Below, in pieces: positions 26,607 through 33,390 of a stretch of 64,000 bases of DNA (position 1 is the stretch's first letter; each line of letters opens with the position of its first letter). The position numbers were made by a program, and so were the translations under genes. The notes beneath the pieces are model-generated. The model was not told where the DNA came from. It searched no databases and saw only the letters and a list, made by a program, of their open reading frames with translations. The stretch comes from Chitinophaga sp. H8 (GTDB taxonomy: Bacteria > Bacteroidota > Bacteroidia > Chitinophagales > Chitinophagaceae), in NCBI RefSeq assembly GCF_040567655.1, contig NZ_JBEXAC010000001.1:2666001-2730000 (forward strand), in the 5' to 3' direction.

Positions 26607-27347
26607 TTATGCCTTGAGTTTCTTGCCTCCTTTAAGTTTGATGCGCTCTGCCTGCAGGGGCAAACTTTCGGCAGCCAGCACAGCGCTTATTTTGAGATCC
26701 CGCTGTGCACCACTCAGCTTCCTGCCTGCAAGATAACAGATATAAGTAAATGGCGGGGCAAACAACACATCAATAGTGTAATGTACATGCTGCACCAATA
26801 CCAGCAGCCCTACCGCAATAGCACACACCAAAGCGATCGCTTTATCTTTCCGGCTTCTCAGACAGAAATACATCAGGAACATAGAGGCCGTATGTCCTGA
26901 GAAAAAAAGATCCTTCGTAATATAATTTTTCCCGTAAAAGGCATTGCTGAGAAAATCCTGCAGGGGAATAAGTCCGGCCGGTGGATTTAAAGGTACCAGC
27001 GATATGGTCACCACCCGTAGCAGGTGCAATACAAAGAACCCGTAAAGGAAAGTCATCAGGATAAACGGATCCTTCCGGCTCCTGAAAAGTGTGAATAACG
27101 ATAAGGCCCAGATAATCGCAAATACAGGCACGCTCATATTATAGGCAGGTAAGTGTGCCAGTAACAAGTCCTGCAAAACGGTGCCCTCCCGCTTTTCTAT
27201 ATGCTGAAAAAAGAAGGGCAACGCTGCCAGCAACATACATACCAGCGCTATACCTGTCCACAACCGATGCCTGAACCATGGGTACTCCCATACCTGTTTC
27301 CATTCAGGCACTTCTTTCATACAAACCTTTCCTTCCTGTGTTCTCAT
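26607..27347 (-). CDS. PAP2-superfamily membrane protein, sphingomyelin-synthase-like (PAP2_C)
   Basis: About 246 residues from the Met at 27347; the frame is open up to 27383, but a promoter -7 element at 27389-27396 leaves no room for that start, and 27320 is also possible. At least five hydrophobic helices are visible. The two active-site motifs are FFSGHTASMF and HVHYTIDVLFAPP, the spacing and wording of the PAP2_C/sphingomyelin-synthase group rather than of bacterial PAP2 phosphatases. A role in transferring a phospho-headgroup to or from a lipid in the inner membrane is likely. In this sphingolipid-producing lineage a ceramide acceptor is an attractive but unproven idea. It is divergent from the SRPBCC gene. 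Confidence 0.8.
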   Translation of the reverse strand: MRTQEGKVCMKEVPEWKQVWEYPWFRHRLWTGIALVCMLLAALPFFFQHIEKREGTVLQDLLLAHLPAYNMSVPVFAIIWALSLFTLFRSRKDPFILMTFLYGFFVLHLLRVVTISLVPLNPPAGLIPLQDFLSNAFYGKNYITKDLFFSGHTASMFLMYFCLRSRKDKAIALVCAIAVGLLVLVQHVHYTIDVLFAPPFTYICYLAGRKLSGAQRDLKISAVLAAESLPLQAERIKLKGGKKLKA

Positions 27348-27388
27348 GTAATTTTGGTGTGCTCCCCTAAAACCGGGCGTCAAACATA

Positions 27389-27425
27389 CAAAGTTAACAT
27401 AAGCATTGGATTTAACTTAACTTTG
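27389..27425. promoter_or_regulatory. Divergent promoter pair with mirrored -7 elements
   Basis: The minus strand has TAACTTTG at 27389-27396 (for the PAP2-like gene) and the plus strand has the identical TAACTTTG at 27418-27425 (for the SRPBCC gene), with 21 bp between. Each -7 element sits where the other promoter's -33 should be, so the two are likely mutually exclusive. The minus element decides that the PAP2-like start is at 27347 or 27320. Confidence 0.55.
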
Positions 27426-27458
27426 ACCTTTCTTATTATTAGCACGACCACCAACTGT

Positions 27459-27839
27459 ATGAAAGAATATAAAAAGTATTATACGATCCCTGCTCCTCCT
27501 GAAGACGTTTACGCCGCATTGACCAATCCGGCTACAATACAGCTGTGGAGCGGAGAACCAGCGGAGATGTCTACTGAACCCGGTTCTGAATTTTCATTAT
27601 GGGAAGAGAGTATTGTGGGTAAAAACCTGGAATTTGTTCCGGGTAAAAAAATTGTTCAGCAATGGTATTTTGGCGACCAGGAAGAAGACTCCATCGTCAC
27701 CATCATCCTGCATCCGCATAAACACGGTACTTCTGTAGAATTAAAACATACCAATATCCCGGACGGCGACTTTCATGATATCGCAGCAGGATGGGACAAC
27801 ATGTATTTTGGCGCACTGATTGATTTTTACCAGGAATAA
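27459..27839 (+). CDS. SRPBCC/AHSA1-family protein
   Basis: The protein has 126 residues from MKEYKKYY. The opening YYTIPAPPEDVYAALTNPATIQLWSG and the ending GWDNMYFGALIDFYQE are typical of the START-like SRPBCC fold (Aha1/CalC-type), which binds hydrophobic ligands in a central cavity. A longer frame upstream exists, but its residues look non-coding and it would read through the promoter, so this start is preferred. It lies 3 bp ahead of the next gene, probably one operon. Ligand unknown. Confidence 0.85.
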   Translation: MKEYKKYYTIPAPPEDVYAALTNPATIQLWSGEPAEMSTEPGSEFSLWEESIVGKNLEFVPGKKIVQQWYFGDQEEDSIVTIILHPHKHGTSVELKHTNIPDGDFHDIAAGWDNMYFGALIDFYQE

Positions 27840-27842
27840 TTC

Positions 27843-28328
27843 ATGAAAACCGCCTCCATACATGAGCTGAAACAGCAGTTAACCAGAGTAGCTCCTGCGC
27901 AACTGGCAGAACTTTGCATCCGCCTTGCCAAATACAAAAAGGAAAACAAGGAATTACTGACCTACCTCCTCTTTGAGGCACATGATATACAAGCCTATAT
28001 CGATGCCGTAAAGGAAGAGATCGATACCGCCTTTGCAGCCATGCCGGATGCTAATGCCTATATCGTTAAAAAGAGCCTGCGCAAAACTTTACGCCTGACC
28101 AACAAACATATCAAATATACCGGCTCCAAACAGGCAGAAGTGGAATTACTGCTGCATTTCTGCACCACCCTTAAACGGTCAGGTATACCGGTACCTAAAA
28201 GCACGGTGCTGGTCAATTTATGGGAGCAGCAATTGAAAAAGATCACGAAAGCTATTTCCACGATGCATGAAGACCTGCAGTATGATTATGAGAAAGCAGT
28301 GACCAGCTTGAATATAGGGTTTCCGTGA
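27843..28328 (+). CDS. Conserved-looking hypothetical protein, mainly helical
   Basis: The protein has 161 residues: no signal peptide, no membrane segment, mostly amphipathic helices rich in Lys, Leu, Gln and Ala (for example HELKQQLTRVAPAQLAELC). There are two Cys in LLLHFCTTLKR and ELCIRLA. I do not recognise the family. It starts 3 bp after the SRPBCC stop, so the two are probably co-transcribed and may share a process. It is convergent with the anti-sigma gene, 14 bp away. Confidence 0.75.
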   Translation: MKTASIHELKQQLTRVAPAQLAELCIRLAKYKKENKELLTYLLFEAHDIQAYIDAVKEEIDTAFAAMPDANAYIVKKSLRKTLRLTNKHIKYTGSKQAEVELLLHFCTTLKRSGIPVPKSTVLVNLWEQQLKKITKAISTMHEDLQYDYEKAVTSLNIGFP

Positions 28329-28342
28329 ACCATCTGAGCCTC

Positions 28343-29077
28343 CTAGATCTTTTTTAACAACTCCTGTGCCGCCGCATAGCGGGAAGTACCTGCGGGGATT
28401 TTCTCCAGCCAGGAACGGGTATCTTCATATTGCTTCTCTTTCAGGTAACTGAGTGCCATAAAAAAAGCAGCATCATACTTCACAACCGAACTACCATTGT
28501 AGATCGCTGTCAGCAGTTGCCGGGCCTGGGTGAGGTCATGGGTAGCGATCAGCGTTACAGCATAATAAAAAGCTGTCAGCTGGTTTTCCGGCGCCTGGGC
28601 AGTCGCCTCCCGCAGATATTTTTGTGCCCCTACAAGATCACCCCGGTTAAATAATACTGCGGCCTCCTGCAAGAGGGTATCCGTGTCTGTACCTCTCTCC
28701 GCTGCAGCTACCATCTGAATTTGTCCATACTCCTTATACAGGTCCTGCTGCCAGGGCTGCAGCCATATTATAAAAAAAACGATGGCCGCTGCGGCTATCC
28801 CGCTGATGTATTTCCAATAATGACGCATAGGCATCACCTTTACCTTATTATCCCTAAAGTATTCCTCATTCATTGCACGCAGTGTTTGCGATAAAGCCTG
28901 CTGCTTTTCATCCGGTTCCAGCTTGTACTGCAGCGTGTCCAGTACCTCCCGGTATTGCGCCACGCTTTCCTGCAGGGATATATCCTGCTGCAGCGTGGCT
29001 TCAAATGCCTGCAATTCCGCTCCGCTCATTTCCCCGGTAATATACCTTGCAATAGCTTCGTGATTGTATGTATGCAT
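28343..29077 (-). CDS. Membrane anti-sigma-like protein with TPR periplasmic domain
   Basis: The protein has 244 residues. The cytoplasmic part (1-88) starts with IARYITGEMSGAELQAFEAT, the pattern seen in Bacteroidota anti-sigma N-termini (YL-G-L-x-x-E-x-x-x-FE). A single transmembrane helix spans about 90-108, and the periplasmic part (about 120-244) holds TPR-like repeats (AAVLFNRGDLVGAQKYLREA; AAFFMALSYLKEKQYEDTRSW). The gene starts 4 bp after the sigma factor's stop. It is probably the anti-sigma of that factor, using TPRs instead of a FecR domain to sense an envelope signal; this is inference from architecture. Confidence 0.8.
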   Translation of the reverse strand: MHTYNHEAIARYITGEMSGAELQAFEATLQQDISLQESVAQYREVLDTLQYKLEPDEKQQALSQTLRAMNEEYFRDNKVKVMPMRHYWKYISGIAAAAIVFFIIWLQPWQQDLYKEYGQIQMVAAAERGTDTDTLLQEAAVLFNRGDLVGAQKYLREATAQAPENQLTAFYYAVTLIATHDLTQARQLLTAIYNGSSVVKYDAAFFMALSYLKEKQYEDTRSWLEKIPAGTSRYAAAQELLKKI

Positions 29078-29081
29078 AACC

Positions 29082-29657
29082 TTAGTACTGTGAATGTGAT
29101 TGGATCAATTTCATAAGTGTTGCCAGGCATTCGGATTTTTTTTTGCGCAGGTATCCATAGGTAACACCCAGGGCGGTGGCCACTTTTTCCTGGTGCTCCC
29201 CTTTCAGACTATGCCGGATGATTTCCTGGCACTTCTCCCCCAGCTTCCGGAACATCTGGAGGAAGAGCTGTGCCTTTTCCTCTTGTTGTTCCAGTTGCTC
29301 TGCCATTGCAAAAACATCTTCACCTATGTTGTTATATACCTCTTCACGCTGTTTTGTTACCGGTTGATGGGATCTTTTTTTTAATTCATTGAGCCACTTT
29401 CTTTTACAAACCATCAGCAAAAAAGGCTCAAAAGGACAGGTAAGCCGGAGCTGTTTATGCCTGGCCTGCTCATAGATAGCCGTCAGCGCTTCCTGGAAGA
29501 TATCCCCGGCATCCTGTTCCGATCCGCTGTTATTAACAATATACCGCTCCACCTTGGCTGCAAACCTCGTGTAGATTTCCCGGATCACCTGGCCGTTATT
29601 TTCCAGCAAACCATCAATGTAACGCTGATCTATATGTGTAACAGAAGTAGGTGTCAT
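29082..29657 (-). CDS. ECF RNA polymerase sigma factor
   Basis: The protein has 191 residues. Region 2 is seen as NSGSEQDAGDIFQEALTAIYE (about 44-64), and region 4 as EHQEKVATALGVTYGYLRKKKSECL (about 153-177) with a helix-turn-helix. It is a different subgroup from the FecI-like factors elsewhere in the window, and its partner is the TPR-type membrane protein 4 bp downstream. It is divergent from the 48-residue membrane peptide and lipoprotein genes, which are plausible regulon members. A -7 element lies at 29754-29761. Confidence 0.92.
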   Translation of the reverse strand: MTPTSVTHIDQRYIDGLLENNGQVIREIYTRFAAKVERYIVNNSGSEQDAGDIFQEALTAIYEQARHKQLRLTCPFEPFLLMVCKRKWLNELKKRSHQPVTKQREEVYNNIGEDVFAMAEQLEQQEEKAQLFLQMFRKLGEKCQEIIRHSLKGEHQEKVATALGVTYGYLRKKKSECLATLMKLIQSHSQY

Positions 29658-29753
29658 ATGAAAATTGCCTGAATGCTAATATAGAATATTTAGTTGGGAT
29701 ACTGCAAACCCTCTCTCCTGGCGGATTTAAAAATTTTTCGAAAAAAGGGGTAA

Positions 29754-29761
29754 CAAAAGTA
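29754..29761 (-). promoter_or_regulatory. Candidate -7 element of the sigma/anti-sigma operon
   Basis: The minus strand reads TACTTTTG (TAnnTTTG), about 97 bp before the sigma start. A weak -33 (TTTC) is 22 bp further upstream. Confidence 0.35.
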
Positions 29762-29841
29762 GCCGGCCGGTGATATAGGTATAGAAAGGCGGAAGCTGAA
29801 AAGCCCGAAAAGAGTAAGCACCATCATAAAAAACAAATGCC

Positions 29842-29988
29842 ATGAAGTCAAACCCACTTGTAAAAGATGCGCTCCTGTTTGTAGCTGCCGTGCTACTGGT
29901 AGGGGTACTCCATGCACTTAAAAAAGATAAACATACCACTACCTACGGGGTACATCATATTGTACCCGGTGATGATACCGAAAATTAA
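29842..29988 (+). CDS. 48-residue single-pass membrane peptide
   Basis: The frame is MKSNPLVKDALL, then a hydrophobic helix (FVAAVLLVGVLHAL, about 13-26), then a polar, Lys/His-rich tail (KKDKHTTTYG, HHIVPGDDTEN). A positively charged residue cluster follows the helix. It is preceded by an A-rich stretch and starts 63 bp before the lipoprotein gene, in the same direction, suggesting an operon. No family is recognised. It could be a small regulator or accessory subunit of the neighbouring envelope system. Confidence 0.6.
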   Translation: MKSNPLVKDALLFVAAVLLVGVLHALKKDKHTTTYGVHHIVPGDDTEN

Positions 29989-30051
29989 ATCATACCAGCA
30001 TACACTACCTACTTTTTTAAACAGCATACCTACACTTAAAAATAAAATATT

Positions 30052-31011
30052 ATGAAACCGAATACACTTACTGGAATATTAATGGCAGCCGCTATGATTG
30101 GGCTTTCTGTATCCTGCAAAAAAGATAAACAACCTGAGCCGGTGGTACCATTTGCCAAAGCAGCCGAATTCTGGGATGCCAATAAAGCAAAGGCGCAGGA
30201 ATTTAAAGGAGATGCTGCCACCGGGTTTACCATCACCGGCGCCAAGGGGGTTAAAATAGTGTTCCCGCCCAATGCGTTCAGAGATCAGGGTGGTCAGATC
30301 GTAACAGGTAATGTAACCGTGAAGCTGACAGAGATCCTCAGTAAAAAGGACATCCTCCTCTCTGGCCCGATGACAGAGTCGAACGGAAAGCTGCTGGTTT
30401 CTGGTGGAGAAATACTGGTAGAGGCAGATCTGAACGGCAAGCCGCTGGTAGCCATTGAAAAAGGGATCGATGTAGAAGTGCCACAGGTAATGAAAGCAGG
30501 AGAAATGCAATTATTTGTGCAGGGCCGCCGTGATCCCGGACCTAACGGTGTACCTGATACGAACCTTCAGCAAAGCCCGCTGACCTGGATTGCAGCTCCT
30601 TATGCCCCTTTTGGAAATGGGCCTAACACGTACACTTTTACGTTACCATCTTTTACCTGGGTAAACTGCGACCGGTTCTATTCTGATCCCAGACCTAAAA
30701 CCACCATCACAGTATTACCGGATTTTAAAGATGGCAACCAGGTAAGTGATCTGCAGGTAATGCTGGTATTCCGGGACATCACCACCGTGGTAACCCTGCC
30801 TTACAATACCTTTCTGCAGAAGTTTGAATCTTACGCCAGCTCTCTGCCGGTTGGTATTGAGGCAGACCTGGTGATCCTGGGTAAAGATGCAGATGGTTAT
30901 ATCCAGTTTGGTACCCAGCATATTACCGTAGCAGCGAACCAACACATAGATGCCGCTATCAGAAGAACAGCACAGGCAGATATAGATGCTTTTCTTGCAG
31001 GAATCAACTAG
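30052..31011 (+). CDS. Lipoprotein with ZU5-like beta-sandwich
   Basis: The protein has 319 residues. The lipoprotein signal ends at Cys22 (GLSVSCKKDK). Residues about 55-150 (GAKGVKIVFPPNAFRDQGG, GNVTVKLTEILSKKDILL, MTESNGKLLVSGGEILVEA) fit a ZU5-like domain common in Bacteroidota surface proteins. The remainder is beta-rich with no recognised motif. It probably sits in the outer membrane, part of the cluster following the sigma/anti-sigma pair. The following hairpin (31068-31095) probably ends its transcript. Confidence 0.75.
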   Translation: MKPNTLTGILMAAAMIGLSVSCKKDKQPEPVVPFAKAAEFWDANKAKAQEFKGDAATGFTITGAKGVKIVFPPNAFRDQGGQIVTGNVTVKLTEILSKKDILLSGPMTESNGKLLVSGGEILVEADLNGKPLVAIEKGIDVEVPQVMKAGEMQLFVQGRRDPGPNGVPDTNLQQSPLTWIAAPYAPFGNGPNTYTFTLPSFTWVNCDRFYSDPRPKTTITVLPDFKDGNQVSDLQVMLVFRDITTVVTLPYNTFLQKFESYASSLPVGIEADLVILGKDADGYIQFGTQHITVAANQHIDAAIRRTAQADIDAFLAGIN

Positions 31012-31067
31012 GCCAGAGGCCCTATTTATATGCTATCTCACAACAGGTGTATATTGTTACCCCATCA

Positions 31068-31095
31068 AACAGACCGGCTGTATAGCCGGTCTGTT
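31068..31095 (+). terminator. Perfect hairpin, probable terminator
   Basis: AACAGACCGGCT (31068-31079) and AGCCGGTCTGTT (31084-31095) form a 12-bp stem with loop GTAT, 57 bp after the lipoprotein stop. There is no long T-run (CCCCATTT follows), so termination strength is uncertain. Confidence 0.5.
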
Positions 31096-31249
31096 CCCCA
31101 TTTATCCCTACCGCGTGATTTAACTTTTCGGTTAAAATAGTATATTGTGATGGAGCGTAGTACATTTATAATGACCATCGTGTGTATACATTATAGTTGA
31201 CACCGGATCACCTTTACCTTTTTAACCAGATCAATCAAAACAAAACACC

Positions 31250-33253
31250 ATGACACGCTGGTATTCCCTGATCATGTTCTGCTGCAGCATTTTATCCCTG
31301 GGGCAGGCAAGCCGGGCACAAACTGCCGATACCCTGCCTGCTGTAGTACAAGCTGCAGAGGACCAGAATAAAGTTACCTTTTCAGGCGAACTGCGGCCAC
31401 TTCGGGGAGTAGCAGGTGCGCCGGCTCCTTTCTATTCCTATTTCTGGGAACTGGGAGATGGTGCTTTCAGTTTTGAAGCTACCCCACAACATGTGTACCC
31501 GGATACCGGTACCTACCAGGTACGCTTGTACGCCACCAATAACTATGACGACGGACGGCCGCCTCCAACAAAGCCAAGGCCTATCAAAATAAAGAACAAA
31601 ACTTATCCTATTGCGGCAAAGCCTTCGGGCTTCTTCCAGGGAGGCGGCAATATTGAAATGAAAGCCAACCGTATGCCCCGTCCCGGCGAAGAAATGGTGC
31701 TGGTTATCGGTTACCGGCAGCCGGCAGGTACAAAAACAGGCGGTTCTCTCCTGCTGTTGTATAACGAAAAAACATTTAAACAAAATAACTTCAATCTGGG
31801 AGAAGCCCGCGCTTACCACCAGGAAAAACAGGTGCCCACTGATTCCTTATGGGCTTACCTCCCACCAGCAGAAATAGAGGACGCCGCTTTTGGCGGCCCC
31901 TTACTGGCACTACGTGGTCCTGCCGCCCATGCCCCCCTACCAGCTTCATCTGCTGCACATAACCAGCAGTTAAAAGCCATGCTGCTCGAAAAGATGGGGA
32001 CCTTCCGTAAAAATCATGCATGGCGGCTGGAAGGCGCGCAAGCGGGTGCAGAACAATTTATGTTTGTATCCCTGCAAACCACTCCCGAAATGATCAGGGA
32101 CACGAATGCGGTAGTCAACATTACCGCATTGTTCATGCCGGACGATCCTGCCCTGGAACCGGAAGAATATACGATGGAGCTGCAGATAGTAGCCTCTCAT
32201 GACCCTAACCGGATCATGCTCCGCAACCACCGTATGAACTACCGGTTTACCGGCAAGAAAAAATTGCTTACCTATAAAATACAATTCCAGAATACCGGTA
32301 AAGGCCCTGCCAAAAAAGTAGATATCGGCGTACGCATACCCGATATGCTGAACGGCAATTCCATCACCCTGCAGGATATGCAGCCCAGATGCGTACCCTG
32401 TGATTCTGCCTACGAAAACCAGAGCTGTCTGGATACCGTGATCACCAAAGACAGTATACACTTTGTGTTCCGCAATATCTACCTGCCCGGCGTACAACAG
32501 GAAGGTGTAAACGATACGGATTCTACCAAAGGTTTCATTAAATACACTATCAACTTTGGCAAAAAGCCGGCGAAGGTCCCTTTTGCCAGTCAGGCCGCCA
32601 TTGTGTTTGACAAAAACGAGCCTGTTATTACCAACCGTTCCGTAGGCCGCTTTAAGCCTGGGCTATCTCCCGGTATTATACTCGGCTATGGACATCGTTT
32701 GGGATCTACCGGCAAACTGGAAAGAGGCGGGGACAAAAACCTGACCATAGGCGCCAGTATTGCCCCCTTCGCTCCACACCGGCGCTACCTGCAGATGGAG
32801 CTGTATGCCGGTATCTTTAATGAATACGAACGTTTCAAAGAGCGCCGCCGCGGAGGAGATACCGTAATAGATAATCATGATTACAAAGTCATGTACCGGG
32901 ATGTATACGAAAAGGTCAATATCATTACCCTGGAAGCTGTACCCCTGCAAATCAGGTACAACCTCAACAGCTGGGTGGGTGTTGGCGCCGGTGCACTGGC
33001 GGCTATAAATCTCAGCACCCGCACCCGTACCATCCTGAAATCAACGATGGCCAGTGCTACCGGCACGCCGGGCATAACCCTGGAAGGAGATCTTGACCGT
33101 AAAACCACTTACTTTACCAAACTCAATCCGGCCGTTTTTGCGGACCTGCAGTTAGGACGGGTACGTACCGGCCCCGCAGCAGGCATACGCTACCTCTATT
33201 ATATGCATCCCTCGGAGCAAAGGCTATTTGTTTATGTAAGCTGGAAAATATAG
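31250..33253 (+). CDS. Secreted PKD-domain protein with C-terminal outer-membrane-barrel-like region
   Basis: The protein has 667 residues. The signal peptide (about 1-23) is followed by a PKD domain (about 38-100, with FWELGDGAFSFEATPQHVYPDTGTYQVRL). The middle (about 340-470) holds a DUF11-like repeat (YKIQFQNTGKGPAKKVDIGVRIP) and the AAIVFDKNEPVITN motif known from Bacteroidota surface proteins. The last 190 residues alternate hydrophobic and polar residues and end in YVSWKI, like an outer-membrane beta-barrel. It is a likely surface or outer-membrane partner of the CHAT protein downstream. Confidence 0.75.
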   Translation: MTRWYSLIMFCCSILSLGQASRAQTADTLPAVVQAAEDQNKVTFSGELRPLRGVAGAPAPFYSYFWELGDGAFSFEATPQHVYPDTGTYQVRLYATNNYDDGRPPPTKPRPIKIKNKTYPIAAKPSGFFQGGGNIEMKANRMPRPGEEMVLVIGYRQPAGTKTGGSLLLLYNEKTFKQNNFNLGEARAYHQEKQVPTDSLWAYLPPAEIEDAAFGGPLLALRGPAAHAPLPASSAAHNQQLKAMLLEKMGTFRKNHAWRLEGAQAGAEQFMFVSLQTTPEMIRDTNAVVNITALFMPDDPALEPEEYTMELQIVASHDPNRIMLRNHRMNYRFTGKKKLLTYKIQFQNTGKGPAKKVDIGVRIPDMLNGNSITLQDMQPRCVPCDSAYENQSCLDTVITKDSIHFVFRNIYLPGVQQEGVNDTDSTKGFIKYTINFGKKPAKVPFASQAAIVFDKNEPVITNRSVGRFKPGLSPGIILGYGHRLGSTGKLERGGDKNLTIGASIAPFAPHRRYLQMELYAGIFNEYERFKERRRGGDTVIDNHDYKVMYRDVYEKVNIITLEAVPLQIRYNLNSWVGVGAGALAAINLSTRTRTILKSTMASATGTPGITLEGDLDRKTTYFTKLNPAVFADLQLGRVRTGPAAGIRYLYYMHPSEQRLFVYVSWKI

Positions 33254-33376
33254 CTATTAGCTGTTGGCTGCCTATCAAGAATGATAACAAGTTATTGGCC
33301 CTGCCAAAAGTTTAATACTAAATTTGTCTGCCAACAACATTATTTGTTGCCTGACGCTGTACTAACAGCTAAAAGC
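33253..33376. repeat. Imperfect terminal inverted repeats filling an intergenic gap
   Basis: GCTATTAGCTGTTGG (33253-33267) and the reverse complement of CTAACAGCTAAAAGC (33362-33376) agree at 13 of 15 positions. They bracket about 94 bp that fills the whole gap between the PKD and CHAT genes. This looks like a small MITE- or REP-like element; the right arm is extended by a direct AGCTAAA repeat. It carries a promoter candidate inside. Mobility is not shown. Confidence 0.4.
33295..33326 (+). promoter_or_regulatory. Bacteroidota-type promoter of the CHAT gene
   Basis: TTG at 33295-33297, a 21-bp spacer and TAAATTTG at 33319-33326 (exact TAnnTTTG). It is about 65 bp before the start codon and inside the inverted-repeat-bounded gap. 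Confidence 0.55.
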
Positions 33377-33390
33377 TAAAAGCTTCCTGC

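Noticed and set aside
27201..27458. N-terminal extension of the SRPBCC protein
   Set aside because: The extension overlaps the divergent PAP2-like gene and the promoter; composition is non-coding and the family begins at MKEYKKYY (27459).
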